DNA of 64,000 nt from Isoetes taiwanensis (lineage: Eukaryota > Streptophyta > Lycopodiopsida > Isoetales > Isoetaceae), in assembly GCA_021234155.1 (NCBI GenBank), contig JAJEKV010000109.1:1755359-1819358 (forward strand). Direction: 5' to 3'. The first letter of the stretch is position 1, and each line of letters begins with the position of its first letter. Below, piece by piece: positions 48,731 through 59,628 of this stretch. Position numbers and translations under genes: made by a program. The notes below the pieces were generated by a model. The model had not been told where the DNA came from and did no database searches. It saw only the letters and a list, made by a program, of their open reading frames with translations.

Positions 48731-49390
48731 TTCTTTTTCGCGCTCCTTGTGTAACAGTTCTAAACAGGAATCTTCTCTAGGTAGGATGTTGCACCAATGA
48801 ATGTTGTAGATGTTCTTAGGTTCGGCATATCTTTATCTACCCACTTGTGACTAGTATGATGCATGCAAATGAAACAAAGACCAAAGTTTGAATCTGCTTG
48901 TTGGCATGCTGGTGCTTGCAGAAAATGCTTTTCAACAACAAGAAAGACAGGGAAGGCCCTCCAACTGATGTTCATTGCTGTTGGACTGATGTTAGAACCC
49001 TGAAAGTAATGTGAATGGACATGTCCACTTTGCGAGGTGGGCAATGTCCTCTCAAACTCATCGATCAGGTTTTTGGTGCTATTTATCTAGGCCCTTATGA
49101 AAGACCAGGTCTTCGTGTTGATGACTTGGAAGAGTGACTTTCCAATGGAGGCTTTGTTCATTGAACAAGACCGTTGCCTTTGTCTGGCTGACTGCATGAG
49201 CGAGCCATCAGATACATTGAATGTTATGTCTGAATGACTGCACGAGCTATCTAGTAGGCTGCATGCTTTGATAGTTGTTTCTTATTCATTAGTTGATTCT
49301 GAGGTAAATTTGTCAGTGTGTTGTTGTTTCTACCAACCAGATTGTCGAGGTATAACAAACATCTTTATCTGACCTCATCCTATGAAATCT
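48731..49390. other. No supportable gene
   Basis: A minus-strand frame of 94 codons (48760-49044) contains CQQADSNFGLCFICMHHTSHKW, cysteine- and histidine-rich, but it is not a finger I recognise. The remainder is decayed sequence. Confidence 0.35.
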
Positions 49391-49772
49391 GGAGCATCCG
49401 TATATCTAAGGAAGAAGCGGTTTATCCAGATACAAAATGGTGGTTTACCCAAAAAACCACCATTTTCTATCCGGATAGACCACAAGCAAATTGAACGGTG
49501 TTGATGTTCCGGGGACATATCATCTTTGGATTGATCACAGATTCGGTTCAAAAACCTTCTACATTGCCTTGCCTTTCTCTAAAACATCGATTGATAAAGA
49601 GAGGAAGAGATTTGGGCAAGAGCCAAGCGGGATCAAAGAAAAGCAGTACAAGAAACTTATGATTCAAGCTTGAAATCAGGAGCATTTGGATAAACCACTT
49701 TTGTGTCCGGATAAACCACTTTCAGCTATAGATATACGGACGCCTATCCCGTTGTAGATATACGAGCGTCCT
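49391..49772. mobile_element. MITE-like element with nested inverted repeats
   Basis: The left end, ggagcatccgtatatcta (49391-49408), pairs with the complement of tagatatacgagcgtcc at the right edge, and a second inner copy (tagatatacggacgcc) lies about 30 bp further in. Next to it, the motif GGTTTATCC(A/G)GA(T/C)ACAAAA occurs at both ends inverted. A further inverted copy at the left makes a strong hairpin (arms about 49420-49447 and 49455-49482, loop near acccaaa). The 60-codon frame inside is not recognised. Confidence 0.65.
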
Positions 49773-49855
49773 ACATTTGTCCTTTTAGGGCAACCCAAAG
49801 AAAAGCATTACATTGGGTGGCCCATATGAATGATTCATGCCCTTTATCTCCATAA

Positions 49856-50223
49856 GGGACGCCTCACATGTAGCGTCTCCTGCGCCTCCCCAATGTGAAC
49901 GTCCCCGGCAAGAATTTTGGGGCGTTCACATGTTGGACATCGCCGTCGCTACACCATCACCGGTTTTTGCTACACCAGCACCGGTTTTTGCTACTCGGTC
50001 ACTGTTTTTGCACCACAACTTCAAGATTGCTTCAAGATTTTACCTATTGTTGCAGGTGAAGACCGAAATTTACTGGAAACGGAGGTCAAGACGTCCAAAC
50101 GCTGAAGCAGCCGGTCGATCAGGAACTGCTGGAGCAGTTTGACGTCCAACGGTTTGAACGTTGAGCCGCCCGGCAAAAAAACTTAACATGTGAATATCTT
50201 TTTTGTTACTTGTGAAGCGTCCC
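49856..50223. mobile_element. PIF/Harbinger-like (Tourist-type) MITE, 368 bp
   Basis: The left terminus is GGGACGCCTCACATGTA (49856-49872) and the right terminus, read inward on the minus strand from 50223, is GGGACGCTTCACAAGTA, 15 of 17 identical. It is flanked by TAA on both sides (49853-49855 and 50224-50226), the 3-bp TWA target duplication typical of PIF/Harbinger elements. An inner inverted pair (atgtgaacgtccc near 49890 and ggggcgttcacat near 49919) adds further pairing. It sits 228 bp before the ARL5 start codon, within the likely promoter or leader. Confidence 0.8.
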
Positions 50224-50451
50224 TAACGCATCTCTACGTGGACGGTGACGCGGCAAAAATAGGAAAAAAGGGGCCGCGTATGAGAAATTGTTGTTCAAAA
50301 TATGCACCATAGCCGGCCCTCTGCCCTGTTGCGCACTATCCATCGATTATTGCCCTACTTCCCATCTTCAATTCCGGTCTCACTCCCACCTGCAGGATCC
50401 AGAAGCATGTAAGTGCCTTATTATTCCTCTGAAGTTTTTGGGTGTTGTAGG

Positions 50452-51367
50452 ATGGGAGCTTTCATGTCCAGGATTTGGTTTATGCTGTTTCCGGCAAAGG
50501 AATATAAAATAGTCGTAGTTGGCCTTGATAATGCTGGCAAGACAACTACACTCTATAAGCTTCATCTTGGCGAAGTAGTGGTCACACAACCTACTGTTGG
50601 AAGCAATGTCGAAGAAATTGTGTACAAGAATATCAGATTTGAGGTATGGTCTGTTGGAAATTGTTTAGGCCTGTTTTATTCTTGAGGATTTTGCTAGAAT
50701 AGTTTTAGCGCTGATGGTGTAGTCAGATTTCTTCTATAAGTTGTTTCCCAAACGCTGTTACTCTTCTATCACATAACATAGATAATTGTCTGAACTTGGA
50801 AGCTTTGATCTAACTAATAACATTAATATTTGCTACCACCAATAGACCTTCTTTCCAGGCTTACTGATAGTTTTAAAACTTAACTAAGAAGTGCAACACT
50901 TTTTGATAATTCAGTCGGGATTTCTAGTTCATGTGCCTTCCTCTTAGTTTTCTCTACTGTTTAGGTTTTTTATGTCCATATGCCTTCTTCTTAGTCTTTC
51001 TACTGTTTAGGTATGGGATTTAGGTGGCCAAGAACGATTGCGGATGTCATGGGCAACATATTTTAGAGGGACCCATGCTGTGATATTAGTTGTTGATAGT
51101 ACAGACCGTGCAAGGGTTGCAGTAATCAAGGATGAACTCTTTAGGCTCTTGCAACATGAAGATCTTCAGCAAGCAGTGGTTCTAGTATTTGCAAATAAGC
51201 AAGATTTGAAGGATGCAATGACACCAGCAGAAATCAGTGATGCGTTGTCACTGCATGCGATCAAGAATCATGATTGGCACATCCAGGCCTGCTGTGCTTT
51301 GACAGGAGAAGGGTTGTTTGATGGTTTAGGATGGATTGCACAACATGTTACTGGGAATAAAGCTTGA
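50452..51367 (+). CDS. ARL5: ARL5-type ADP-ribosylation factor-like GTPase
   Basis: Two exons, 50452-50643 and 51011-51367, join in frame to 182 residues, the usual length for the family. Gly2 follows Met1 (N-myristoylation signal of ARFs). Visible motifs: P-loop GLDNAGKT (24-31), switch [10 protein letters not shown] (47-55), switch [12 protein letters not shown] (66-75), NKQD (126-129) and CALTG (159-163), the ARL form of the SAK motif. Motif wording and the N-terminal [19 protein letters not shown] fit plant ARL5, which is thought to act at the trans-Golgi in recruiting tethers (known for the family, not shown here). No break was found. The 367-nt intron is the only one in the coding region. 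Its 3' end is duplicated (see findings). A Harbinger-like MITE lies just upstream. Confidence 0.93.
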
Positions 51368-53780
51368 GCTTGGACATACATTTAATGGTATCTTTGGCTC
51401 GCTCATTCGAATATATCTGTCTGGTATGCTCTGCAGTTTGGAATATTGCTAGGTTATGTTTAGCCTAAATAATGCATGCCTGTTTTACATTTGAGGGCAA
51501 GGTCGAACACATGATACAATCAAAAGAGGGCTGAAGGAAAATTGCTGGTAGACATAATGCTTACCCTAGGTGGAGGTAAAATATGAGCAGATAAAGAAGA
51601 CATTTTAGATTCGATAAGATGTCTTCTAACCATAATTTGGGAGATTTTAAGCAATTCCCGTAGTTTGTTAAAATAGGTGTTTTCTTCTGGTAAGAGGAAG
51701 GGTAAAATGGGCTAAATTAAGCTGCCTTGGTCTTTCAATAGCTAGTGCGTTCATAGTCAGTGAGAGTCTTCAAAAGTCAAATCCATCATATGCATTCCTG
51801 CATTAAGCAGCATCTTTTTGGCTTCGTATCTAAGGAAGTAGACTTTGAGTTATGAATTTAGAAAATTATTTTCCATCTAATTCAGATTGCTTGTTAATAT
51901 CGAATGGCTGTCAATCTTGGTTCAAGGGTTAAAAAAGTGTTCAGACCCATTCCCTTCCAGCTTGGAAAGCTTAGTATCAAGTGCTTGTTGATGTGCTGTT
52001 TAAACTCGTACTCATTGGTTCTTGAAAGATGCTCAAAATTTGCAGATGGATAAAACAAAAATTGAATTTGCACAAATGGTCAAAGTCTTCTATTTTCCCT
52101 GCTCTCATGGGTCAAGTCTAAATGCAGAAGCTATGCCTGTGGACTTCATGTACAATACTACAAAGTGCTTATAATATTACCTGAACAATTAGTGATGCCT
52201 TATTGTAAATATTACAAGAATTTGTCGCGACGACATTCGTTGCTACTGCTTTGTGCTTTTAGTTTGCATGTTGTAAATATGAATGTAATATGATGTTGAC
52301 AATAACATAGGCATATACAACATGGAATGATTTACACCTTCTAGTAAAATTTTAAATGGCTTTGAAGCTAGTGTATTTGTTCAATAAAGATTTGTATCTA
52401 GCATCCTTTGCTTCTTCCTATTCATGTATTCATTTTGCATGACGACGAGGCAAAATATTGAAGGTGCCATATATTGCCTTTTGCACTATAGCCAAACATG
52501 TGTTTTGCTTGTTCATTGGAGATGGAGACCCAAGCCTCCACTTGAATTCACTCAGATCCAAATTGTCCAAGCATTGTTCTACTCTTAGTTTGAATTACTT
52601 TTTTGTACATGCTCTTTACATGAAACACCTCTACAGTATATTGCGACTTCCCATCTCCAATATATCTGAAATTAGAGAAGTCCATGAAACGGTGTTCATC
52701 TAATTTGCAGCTGCTAGTTCTAATTTGTTGCATTTCTTAAGGCACGTGTGCCACATATATAGGGCATATATACCTTACAACACTTGCAAGCACATAATAT
52801 CGGATGAATTGTTTTCCCTTGAAAATAACCACCTATTTAGAATCACATTCTACCATGCTTCTAATGCTAAACAGACCTCTAGTATTATTCATATTGGCAA
52901 TTATACAGCATGGCAGAATTTCAAGCCTAGTACTATGGTTTGTATATCTCTATGTTGATGAGGAAAAAAAGCTAGCTCTAGAGGAGCAGAGGAAGGACAG
53001 TACACAAATTACTATGCATTTAGGGGTCTCACATATTCACTATTTAGTAAGGGCTGCCAGAGTGAAGGCAAGTCTAGCAAAAACACCATTCAATGGTGTA
53101 GTATCCAGTTATGTTGTGCTATGTGTCTTCAAAACTTTATCTCTTTCAAGGTGTTTTCCTCTACATTGCTTTATGCTGAGCATCCTGTCTTTCCTCTCAC
53201 GTTGTAGCAGTAGTAGCACTTGGAAGACATGTATAACGTTATGAAAATATAAGCATCATATGTTTAGATGATGAATCCACATATGTTAGTCCCCTGGGAT
53301 GTTCAATGATCCTCTAGCTTCTTTCTGCCATATTTGCTTCATCTATATCCATATTTGCTCCATCACGAAAATGGATGGCCATTGGAAAGATTATGTTGTA
53401 ATTACACATTCAATAGCAGAATCGTTGGTACTCTAACTTGGCTACTCATGTAAGTGTTAGAAAGGAAGTTATTGATACGCTCTTAGAGACAAGTTCAGAA
53501 GCAAGACTGAGACTAAAAAGGTCTTGTTTCGGCAGTCGCCGCCGCTGCTTTGTGCTTTTAATTTTCATTTTGTTAAGTGCTTTGTGTTTTTTATTTGCAT
53601 TTTTTGAAGATGGATGCATATCTACATATTTCATCATAACTTAAGATGATTTTGAGCTAGATATTTTGTCCAATAAGATTTGCATTATGTCGATTGCTTC
53701 TTCTTATTCATTATTCAGTCTATGCATGTAAAACATTAAAAGTTGGTGTTAGTGCACTTTTGAAAATTCACGGAGTTCGT
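51368..53780. other. ARL5 3' region and non-coding sequence
   Basis: Contains the probable ARL5 3' UTR, then AT-rich sequence with only short frames. A diverged duplication is visible: 52225-52420 (gctgctttgtgctttta...tt(c/g)aataa(a)gatttg...ttgcttcttcctattca) recurs at about 53540-53720 (gctgctttgtgcttttaa...ccaataagatttg...ttgcttcttcttattca). Confidence 0.5.
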
Positions 53781-53856
53781 TGGAGCAATAGGTGTCGGGT
53801 TACCCAAGTAATTGCACTTGAGCAATAGGTGATGGGTTACCCGAGTAATTGCACTG
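53781..53856 (+). repeat. Two ~37-bp direct repeats
   Basis: The unit gagcaataggtg(t/a)(c/t)gggttaccc(a/g)agtaattgcact occurs twice in tandem. Confidence 0.8.
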
Positions 53857-54244
53857 GTTTATAGATGCTACAATGTGATGTTGCATTTGTTGGACGATGT
53901 TTTTATTTATTACTTTATGTCAATGTAGTAAGTCGAAGGTAGAATGCAAACCCTTGTTCATATTCAATGCAAACCCTTTGATTTATAGATTGCAATGATA
54001 AACAATCAAGAACAAAGTAGGGAGAGTGTTTACAATGTTTGCAAAGTATGATAGCATATAGTTGAAGGGAGAGACCTACAAAATTAGTTCTGTTATTTGC
54101 AAATGTCTAAGTGTGATATGCCAACAAATTGTGTGCATCTCGAATTCACAGAATTATGTGCTGCAGTTAGAGCCCTGGTATTGCCAACATTGCCACAACC
54201 TCAAACAGAATGTTAAGAGAAGGCCTACTACTTGGATTAATTCT

Positions 54245-54330
54245 TAAGAAACAGGCCAATTTTTTTGAATTGCCCACATAGAGAGAAGTAAGCCAGTTTT
54301 TTTAAATTGCCCACGTAGCCAGAAGTAAGA
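54245..54330 (+). repeat. Two ~42-bp direct repeats
   Basis: The unit ggccaatttttttgaattgcccacatag-agagaagtaa is followed by gccagtttttttaaattgcccacgtag-ccagaagtaa; 54331-55220 holds nothing further I can support. Confidence 0.75.
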
Positions 54331-55220
54331 TTATATCTTATGCATTTGGGGATCGATGATTTGTGCTTTTATCTTGATACTACCTCTTTGAACACTCAGC
54401 TAGGGAGCTCGCTGCTAAAACTGTCCTCTCATTGAATGTTTTAAAAAAAAAGCGAATCTGGAGCTAGATTTTTCTGACAAATCAAGTTGCAGTTATGTAG
54501 CAAAAGGATTGACAACACCTCGATTAAGTTAGTCGGCCCATAATTCAAGCACAAACAAAGTATTCCGTTGTATGAGTCCGCGTTGTCCCTATCTCAAACT
54601 CTTAAACATGGCCCGACAAGCAAGGCGGTGGATTAATATTTCTGTTTCTATCGCGTCTGAAAGAAAAGACTAAGTAAATCAATGCCTTTGCCTCAAATCA
54701 GAACTTCGTTCAGTAGTTTAATTGTTCCTATGGGCGCCCGGTATGGACTTCGCATGTGGACACCTGGGTTGGATTCTTTGTTGCCAATGGGCATAAAGCC
54801 GAAATAATCCATTGCTTCAAATTTCAAGTTCCGGCTTCTTTAGCGGTCACGATCAAATCGGATCTTTCACGATGCTCGAAACTAACAAAAATGCTCCATC
54901 TCTCGATTAACTTAATTCATCAAAAGATCTAAACGGGCAGTTATGCTTTACGCCCTCTTTCCTCTTCTAATTTCCAAACAAAATCTGATGTAATATAAAA
55001 GCCTACATAATTCCTATGCTTTTGAAGGATGGTTGCCAATGGTTTCTTGACAAAAAGAAAGAATGGCTTAAGCCACATCCAACTCAAATTATCTTGTGAT
55101 GTCGGAACTATGATCTTAAATTAAGGCTAAATAGAGCTACGATAAGCGGGGAGCTAAGAACCCGATTTTTTACCTTGGTGGAACATCATAAGGCGAGGAT
55201 CCATACCTTTGTGGAGCATC

Positions 55221-55412
55221 TTACGCTCTCATTTTCTTTTCAGCTTGTTGTGCCACTGCAAATCTAACACGGACACATGCATGCCTTCCACGATGGATAA
55301 ACTTGATGTTAGATCGGCTTTGCTCTCCTTTTCGGCGACCTCTTCTCGGCTTCTTTAGCTTGGATCGGCTTTGCTCTCCTTTCCGCAACCTCTTCTTGGC
55401 TTCTCCTTGCAT
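55221..55412 (-). CDS. Small basic protein with a tandem 17-residue repeat, 63 aa
   Basis: Starting at the Met after the TATA box, the frame reads MQGEAKKRLRKGEQSRSKLKK, then RRGRRKGEQSRS, and ends AQQAEKKMRA. The repeat (R-K-G-E-Q-S-R-S) comes from a 51-bp tandem duplication at 55312-55413. Very rich in Lys and Arg. No family recognised. A good TATA string on the same strand makes transcription plausible, but it could equally be an accident of a duplicated GC-rich stretch. Confidence 0.3.
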   Translation of the reverse strand: MQGEAKKRLRKGEQSRSKLKKPRRGRRKGEQSRSNIKFIHRGRHACVRVRFAVAQQAEKKMRA

Positions 55413-55436
55413 TGATCCGAAATACGACCTTTGCCC

Positions 55437-55446
55437 TTTATATATA
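55437..55446 (-). promoter_or_regulatory. TATA box candidate on the minus strand
   Basis: The minus strand reads gcTATATATAAAGGG. It lies 25-34 bp before the ATG at 55412, again with almost no room for a leader, as with the ORF at 26826. Confidence 0.45.
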
Positions 55447-55449
55447 GCG

Positions 55450-56494
55450 CCAAACAATAGGCTAGAAACTTGCGAGAAAAATGGGTGAAAGCTTCACGCA
55501 CATATTGAAACTTCGGGAGGAAACTAGCTCCTTCAAACTTTTGTTAGGGGTAATGTTAGGGTCTTGGCGCGGGCGATTGGCCGCACCAGCATAATGGCTT
55601 TTGCACCGAACATTCCCCTCAAATGTTAGGGCTAGGCCACATTTATGCGATGTAGCCACATTTAGCACATTTTGGACCTCGGTCTTCACATTTTACGGCG
55701 AGCTTAGCGAGGTCGGCTATGGCGGTCCATTAGCCGCTTGCCTTCCTTGTCCACTTTTTTGCTTGCTCGGTCGTCTTTTTTTGTGTTCGCGGTGTTTTGG
55801 GCGTTGATTTTGGCTGGCGCCTCGATTTTGTGATTTTCGATTAGGCTGCATCTTTGGTCTTGATTCAGCATTATATGGCCGGCATTTTCCGCGGGTTTAG
55901 CATGATTATTTTTTGTAAACTGAATGTTTGATGATTATTTTTCGTTATTTGGCATGATTTTCTTGAAATGCATGTGTCCTAACATGTTTTCTTGCGATTT
56001 TCGTCGGTTGGAGGTACATGCAGCGATTGGAGCATCATTTTTTCGCGAAGATCTTGATATCTTGGCGACATCTTCGGTAAAATGACGAGTTCTTGTTATT
56101 TTTGCATGTTTGTGCGAAAATATGACCGATCCATGTGCTTTTTGCGGTTATGTGTCGTGGGTAACATGCAAGCCTATCCCGACCTTCCTTGCTTGCTTCC
56201 GTGCTTTCTTGCAAGCCTATCCGGAGCCTTTCTTATGCGGATCAATTTGCTATGCGATTAGTGTGTACCGTGCAAAACTTTATGCTTATAACTTGAGCTA
56301 TTTCGCGTTACCCCTAAGGTGCAGTGATGGCTAAATACCTTGTTTTATGGCCTTTTATTTTTTGCTTTGTGAACATTATTGCTTATAAGGTTACGTTCTT
56401 TTGTCCGGCTTTGTAAAGATGGATGTTTCTATAGATCGGATAGGTGCTATAGATTATCGAGTGCCATAGATGATCGGATAAATTTCTTTGAGGC
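55450..56494. other. No supportable gene; possible promoter region of the recombinase gene
   Basis: Mixed composition with short frames only. The nearest plus-strand gene starts near 56495. No core promoter stands out. Confidence 0.35.
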
Positions 56495-58249
56495 GTGGCA
56501 TTCCTTTGCCATGCTTTAAGTGTTGATGAGGAGGAAGTTACTGAAGATGTTGATAAGTTTTTGGAAGCCTTTCCTTCTGATAAGATTGATGAGTTTGCTG
56601 CTGAAGTAAAGGACAATGATTGGTATAATGTAGACAATAAGGATAAGGATGAGTTTTTAGCCTTGGATGATGAACTGATGAAGGAATCAGAATCTGGTGG
56701 TCTTCTTTAAGTGAAAAAGAAGAATGGAGATCTGTATCCCGCTGGCTGGTAGTTTTTTATGCAATTCTTTTAATTTGTTTTTATGCTGACTGTTTGTGTC
56801 TACAACCTTAGCGTTTTATACAGGGCTATTGGAAGAATGATCAGGAAAAATCAAGACAAAAGGATTGGAGAGACAGGAAATCAGGAAGTCAGGTTCAATA
56901 TAATTACTAATGAAATTTTCACTAGAGCTACCTATGCTTTTGTGTTAGCTGCCAGGAGGTCTAGTGTGCAAGGTGTTGGCACTAAGGCTGTTAGGGCACC
57001 TTCTATCAGATTCAATTTAGAAAGGGACCTGTTAGCAGATGTGGATCATCACATGACATTTAATCGGGGCTGTCAGAAGCGTCTGTGCTTTACCTTTGTT
57101 CAAGTTTTGGGATTAGGGCAGCGACAGAACTTTATAATTTGCTGGATGCTGATCTTTCTATTGGCAATGATGACTGTGGTGAGTTTATAGAATACAGTGA
57201 GAGGGAGAGTAAGAATTATCAGGTAACTGTAACAAGATATGATAGCAGTCATTTTAGGGAGCCTGTTCGCACGCATGAGGCAGATTTTGTCATCACTTTT
57301 AAGCAATATGGTAGGCATATGCCTGCCAAAGATAATGATGAACCTAGGAGTTTGTTTCTGACTTCTATTAACAGGCCTGCTGGAAATGTAAGTAGTTTGA
57401 CCTTTTTTATCTTATTTCTTAGCTTGAGATTACTGATTGTTCCTTTTTAGGTTTGGTATTCCACCAATAAAGTTGGACTGAAGATGGTAAAATCTTGGCT
57501 TAAGACAATGGGTCTTTAATTGATCATGGGGAGATCTCGAATAAATCTGGACGCGTTGCAAGTGTTACACGATTGGCGATGGCAGGTGTTCCAGCTGAGG
57601 TCGGTATGAGAATCACAGGGCATCGATCACTTGAAGCGTATGAAAAGTAAGTGGTTGTAATTTCTGGTTGTAAAATGTTGTTATAATTTGTATTGATAAT
57701 TTCTGTTTCTTAGGTATGACAGGACGAAGGATATTCAGATGCGTGCTGCTATGTCTATTATCTCCGATCCAGTTCTGAAAACTGGTGCTCCCAGGACTTA
57801 TGAATCAGTGTTAGCTGCTGAAATTGAGAAGAAACAAATGAATGATTGCGTTGGTTCATCCTCTGCTCCATCTCATGTTTTAGTTGCAGTTGATCCAAAT
57901 GAGAGTGTTGGCCGCCAAATCCGCGTGAAGGAGTCGATTACGTTAAGGGGAAGGAAATTGTGATCCCAATTTGTGTTTCTAAGGCTCCAAGTTCGGGAAT
58001 GACAAAGAAAATGCTAGTACTCAGTTTAGTCTCTATGAGGGTATTTCTGATGAAGCTTTATTGGATTTGAAAATTCCATCGTCGAAAACTCTTGTCAGTG
58101 GTAATTCTCTGCAGCACGTTTCTAGTTTCTCCTTTTTAGGAAGTGTGAGCAATTGTTTCTTCATCCAATGCACTGATCCCAGTCAGATCAAAGACGCACT
58201 ACAGAAATATCATGGAGAATCTTGTAATTCTGATAAGTCTACCATCTGA
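56495..58249 (+). CDS. Crypton-like (DUF3504-type) tyrosine recombinase gene, frame broken
   Basis: Exons with GT-AG introns of 63, 63 and 67 nt: up to 56748, 56812-57387, 57451-57646, 57714 onward. The N-terminal part (acidic, VDEEEVTEDVDKFLEAF) leads to LYRAIGRMIRKNQDKR, the core-binding region. The catalytic domain has GIRAATELYNLL (first catalytic Arg, about 57113), YSERESKNYQ, SLFLTSINRPAGN|VWYSTNKVG, then NKSGRVASVTRL (HxxR box with Lys where His is usual), MRITGHRSLEAYEKYDR (His and the nucleophile Tyr). This is the layout of DUF3504/KIAA1958-like recombinases related to Cryptons. Four frame changes at 57105-57108, 57515-57517, 57930-57931 and 57987-57988 each need one more base in a homopolymer; one TAA (56708-56710) is left. 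Either a nearly intact gene with sequencing errors or a young pseudogene. Confidence 0.72.
56749..56811 (+). other. 63-nt intron of the recombinase gene
   Basis: Donor GGCTG|gtagtt and acceptor caaccttag|CGTTTT. Removing it joins YPAG to VLYRAIGRM through a split TG-C codon. Confidence 0.6.
57388..57450 (+). other. 63-nt intron of the recombinase gene
   Basis: Donor GGAAAT|gtaagt and acceptor cctttttag|GTTTGG, joining RPAGN to VWYSTNKVG, a conserved stretch in the family. Confidence 0.7.
57647..57713 (+). other. 67-nt intron of the recombinase gene
   Basis: Donor TATGAAAA|gtaagt and acceptor tttcttag|GTATGA, joining LEAYEK to YDR across the active-site Tyr segment. Confidence 0.7.
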
Positions 58250-59440
58250 TAAAACTTGTTGAATGCCTGTAATGGCAAATGAAACTGCTTTTGAATGAAA
58301 CTTTTGTAATGAATTGCAGATTGCTTGAAGCACTGCAAATTTTGAATGGAAACTGATATAAAATTTTGGTGTATTCTATTGGTGAATTGTATTGTGAATT
58401 TGAATTTGAATTTGAATGTATTATGAATTATAATATATATAGTAACAAGCTTTGCCAGATGGCACTAGCTAGGACAAATGGCACTAGCACCTACCCGTAG
58501 GAGGAGAAAGTCATAGGAAAATTATAGGATGTAAGAATGGTGATAATAAGGAGAAATGTGGCCTACCCTAACATTTCGTATGTATATACGTGTACAATTC
58601 AAATCATAATTTTCCATTAGGGGCGCTAGCGCTTAAGCTAGCCCCTTATCTTCCTTATTACAATTATATATTAGAGATAAAAATACAAGTTAAAATGCAT
58701 GAAGTTTCAAGCTTATGGGTATGTGAAAATCAACAATTTAATAGTGAAATTAGAAGAATTTGGTTCTTGGGGTAGTTGATTATGACCATAAAGCGGACCT
58801 CGAGAAATGAAATTGTCTACTTTGCAATGGTTCGCGAATTATATGGATTTGAAAGTTGCTATTTATGGGTTTTATGGATTGGAAACCATTGTCTATTTGG
58901 ATGCAAAAGTTAGGTTATTTTTGTACAGTTGGTATTCTGGATGGATAGGGAGCGATTTTGTGGGAATTTTTTATGGTAGCACAGCATCCTCTGGCGTGGT
59001 CATGACAAGCAGCAGCCAAGTTCTGGAGTTTCTAACCTCAGCTTGCCTTATACCTTGTGTGTTTTGCAAGAGCACAGTTTTTTGGTAAGGTTATGAAATA
59101 TCAACGGCCATTAGTGCAGCCATCGATATCTTCATCTTTGTTCGTTGTGAACATGCTTTATTCTGAGTTGGTGGATTTGGCCATAGTGCAAGATTTAGTC
59201 ATACTGCATAGATTCTTTTATATACGAGCATGTATTTAATAGCGAAGTTACACCAATTTGTCCTTGGAGTAGTTGATTAAATGTCTTCGGATATCCTACA
59301 CTAGGCAATTCAAATTATTGCTAGCCCTTGGATTTGTGGATTTGCAATGATAGTTTGATACCAAGGGTCTTAGATGTGTACACGTGGCAGCCATTCCAAG
59401 AACCTTCCCCCACCATCTAAAATTGTGGCAGGAGAATTTG
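58250..59440. other. No supportable gene
   Basis: AT-rich. Contains (TTTGAA)n at about 58397-58418 and a broken palindrome at 58618-58646 (aggggc-gc-tagc-gc-ttaagctagcccct), which would be a perfect 24-bp palindrome without its two extra gc pairs. Frames at 58590-59239 are short and unrecognised. Confidence 0.45.
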
Positions 59441-59628
59441 AAAAACACCCGAGCCTCTACATGTGCGAGCGTCTTACATATCATGTTTGAACCAAATAAA
59501 ATACGGTGTTTTTCGTGGACCGCAATGAGTTTTTTTGTGTTGCCATGTTAAAACCAAAGCGAAGGAAAAAACACACGGGATTTTTCAAATTTTACGCTGG
59601 TTCAAACATGACAGTGGATGATAATTAC

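Noticed and set aside
50409-50450. Short 5'-UTR intron before the ARL5 ATG (gtaagt ... ttgtag)
   Set aside because: Only 42 nt, shorter than plant introns normally splice; left as a possibility needing transcript data.
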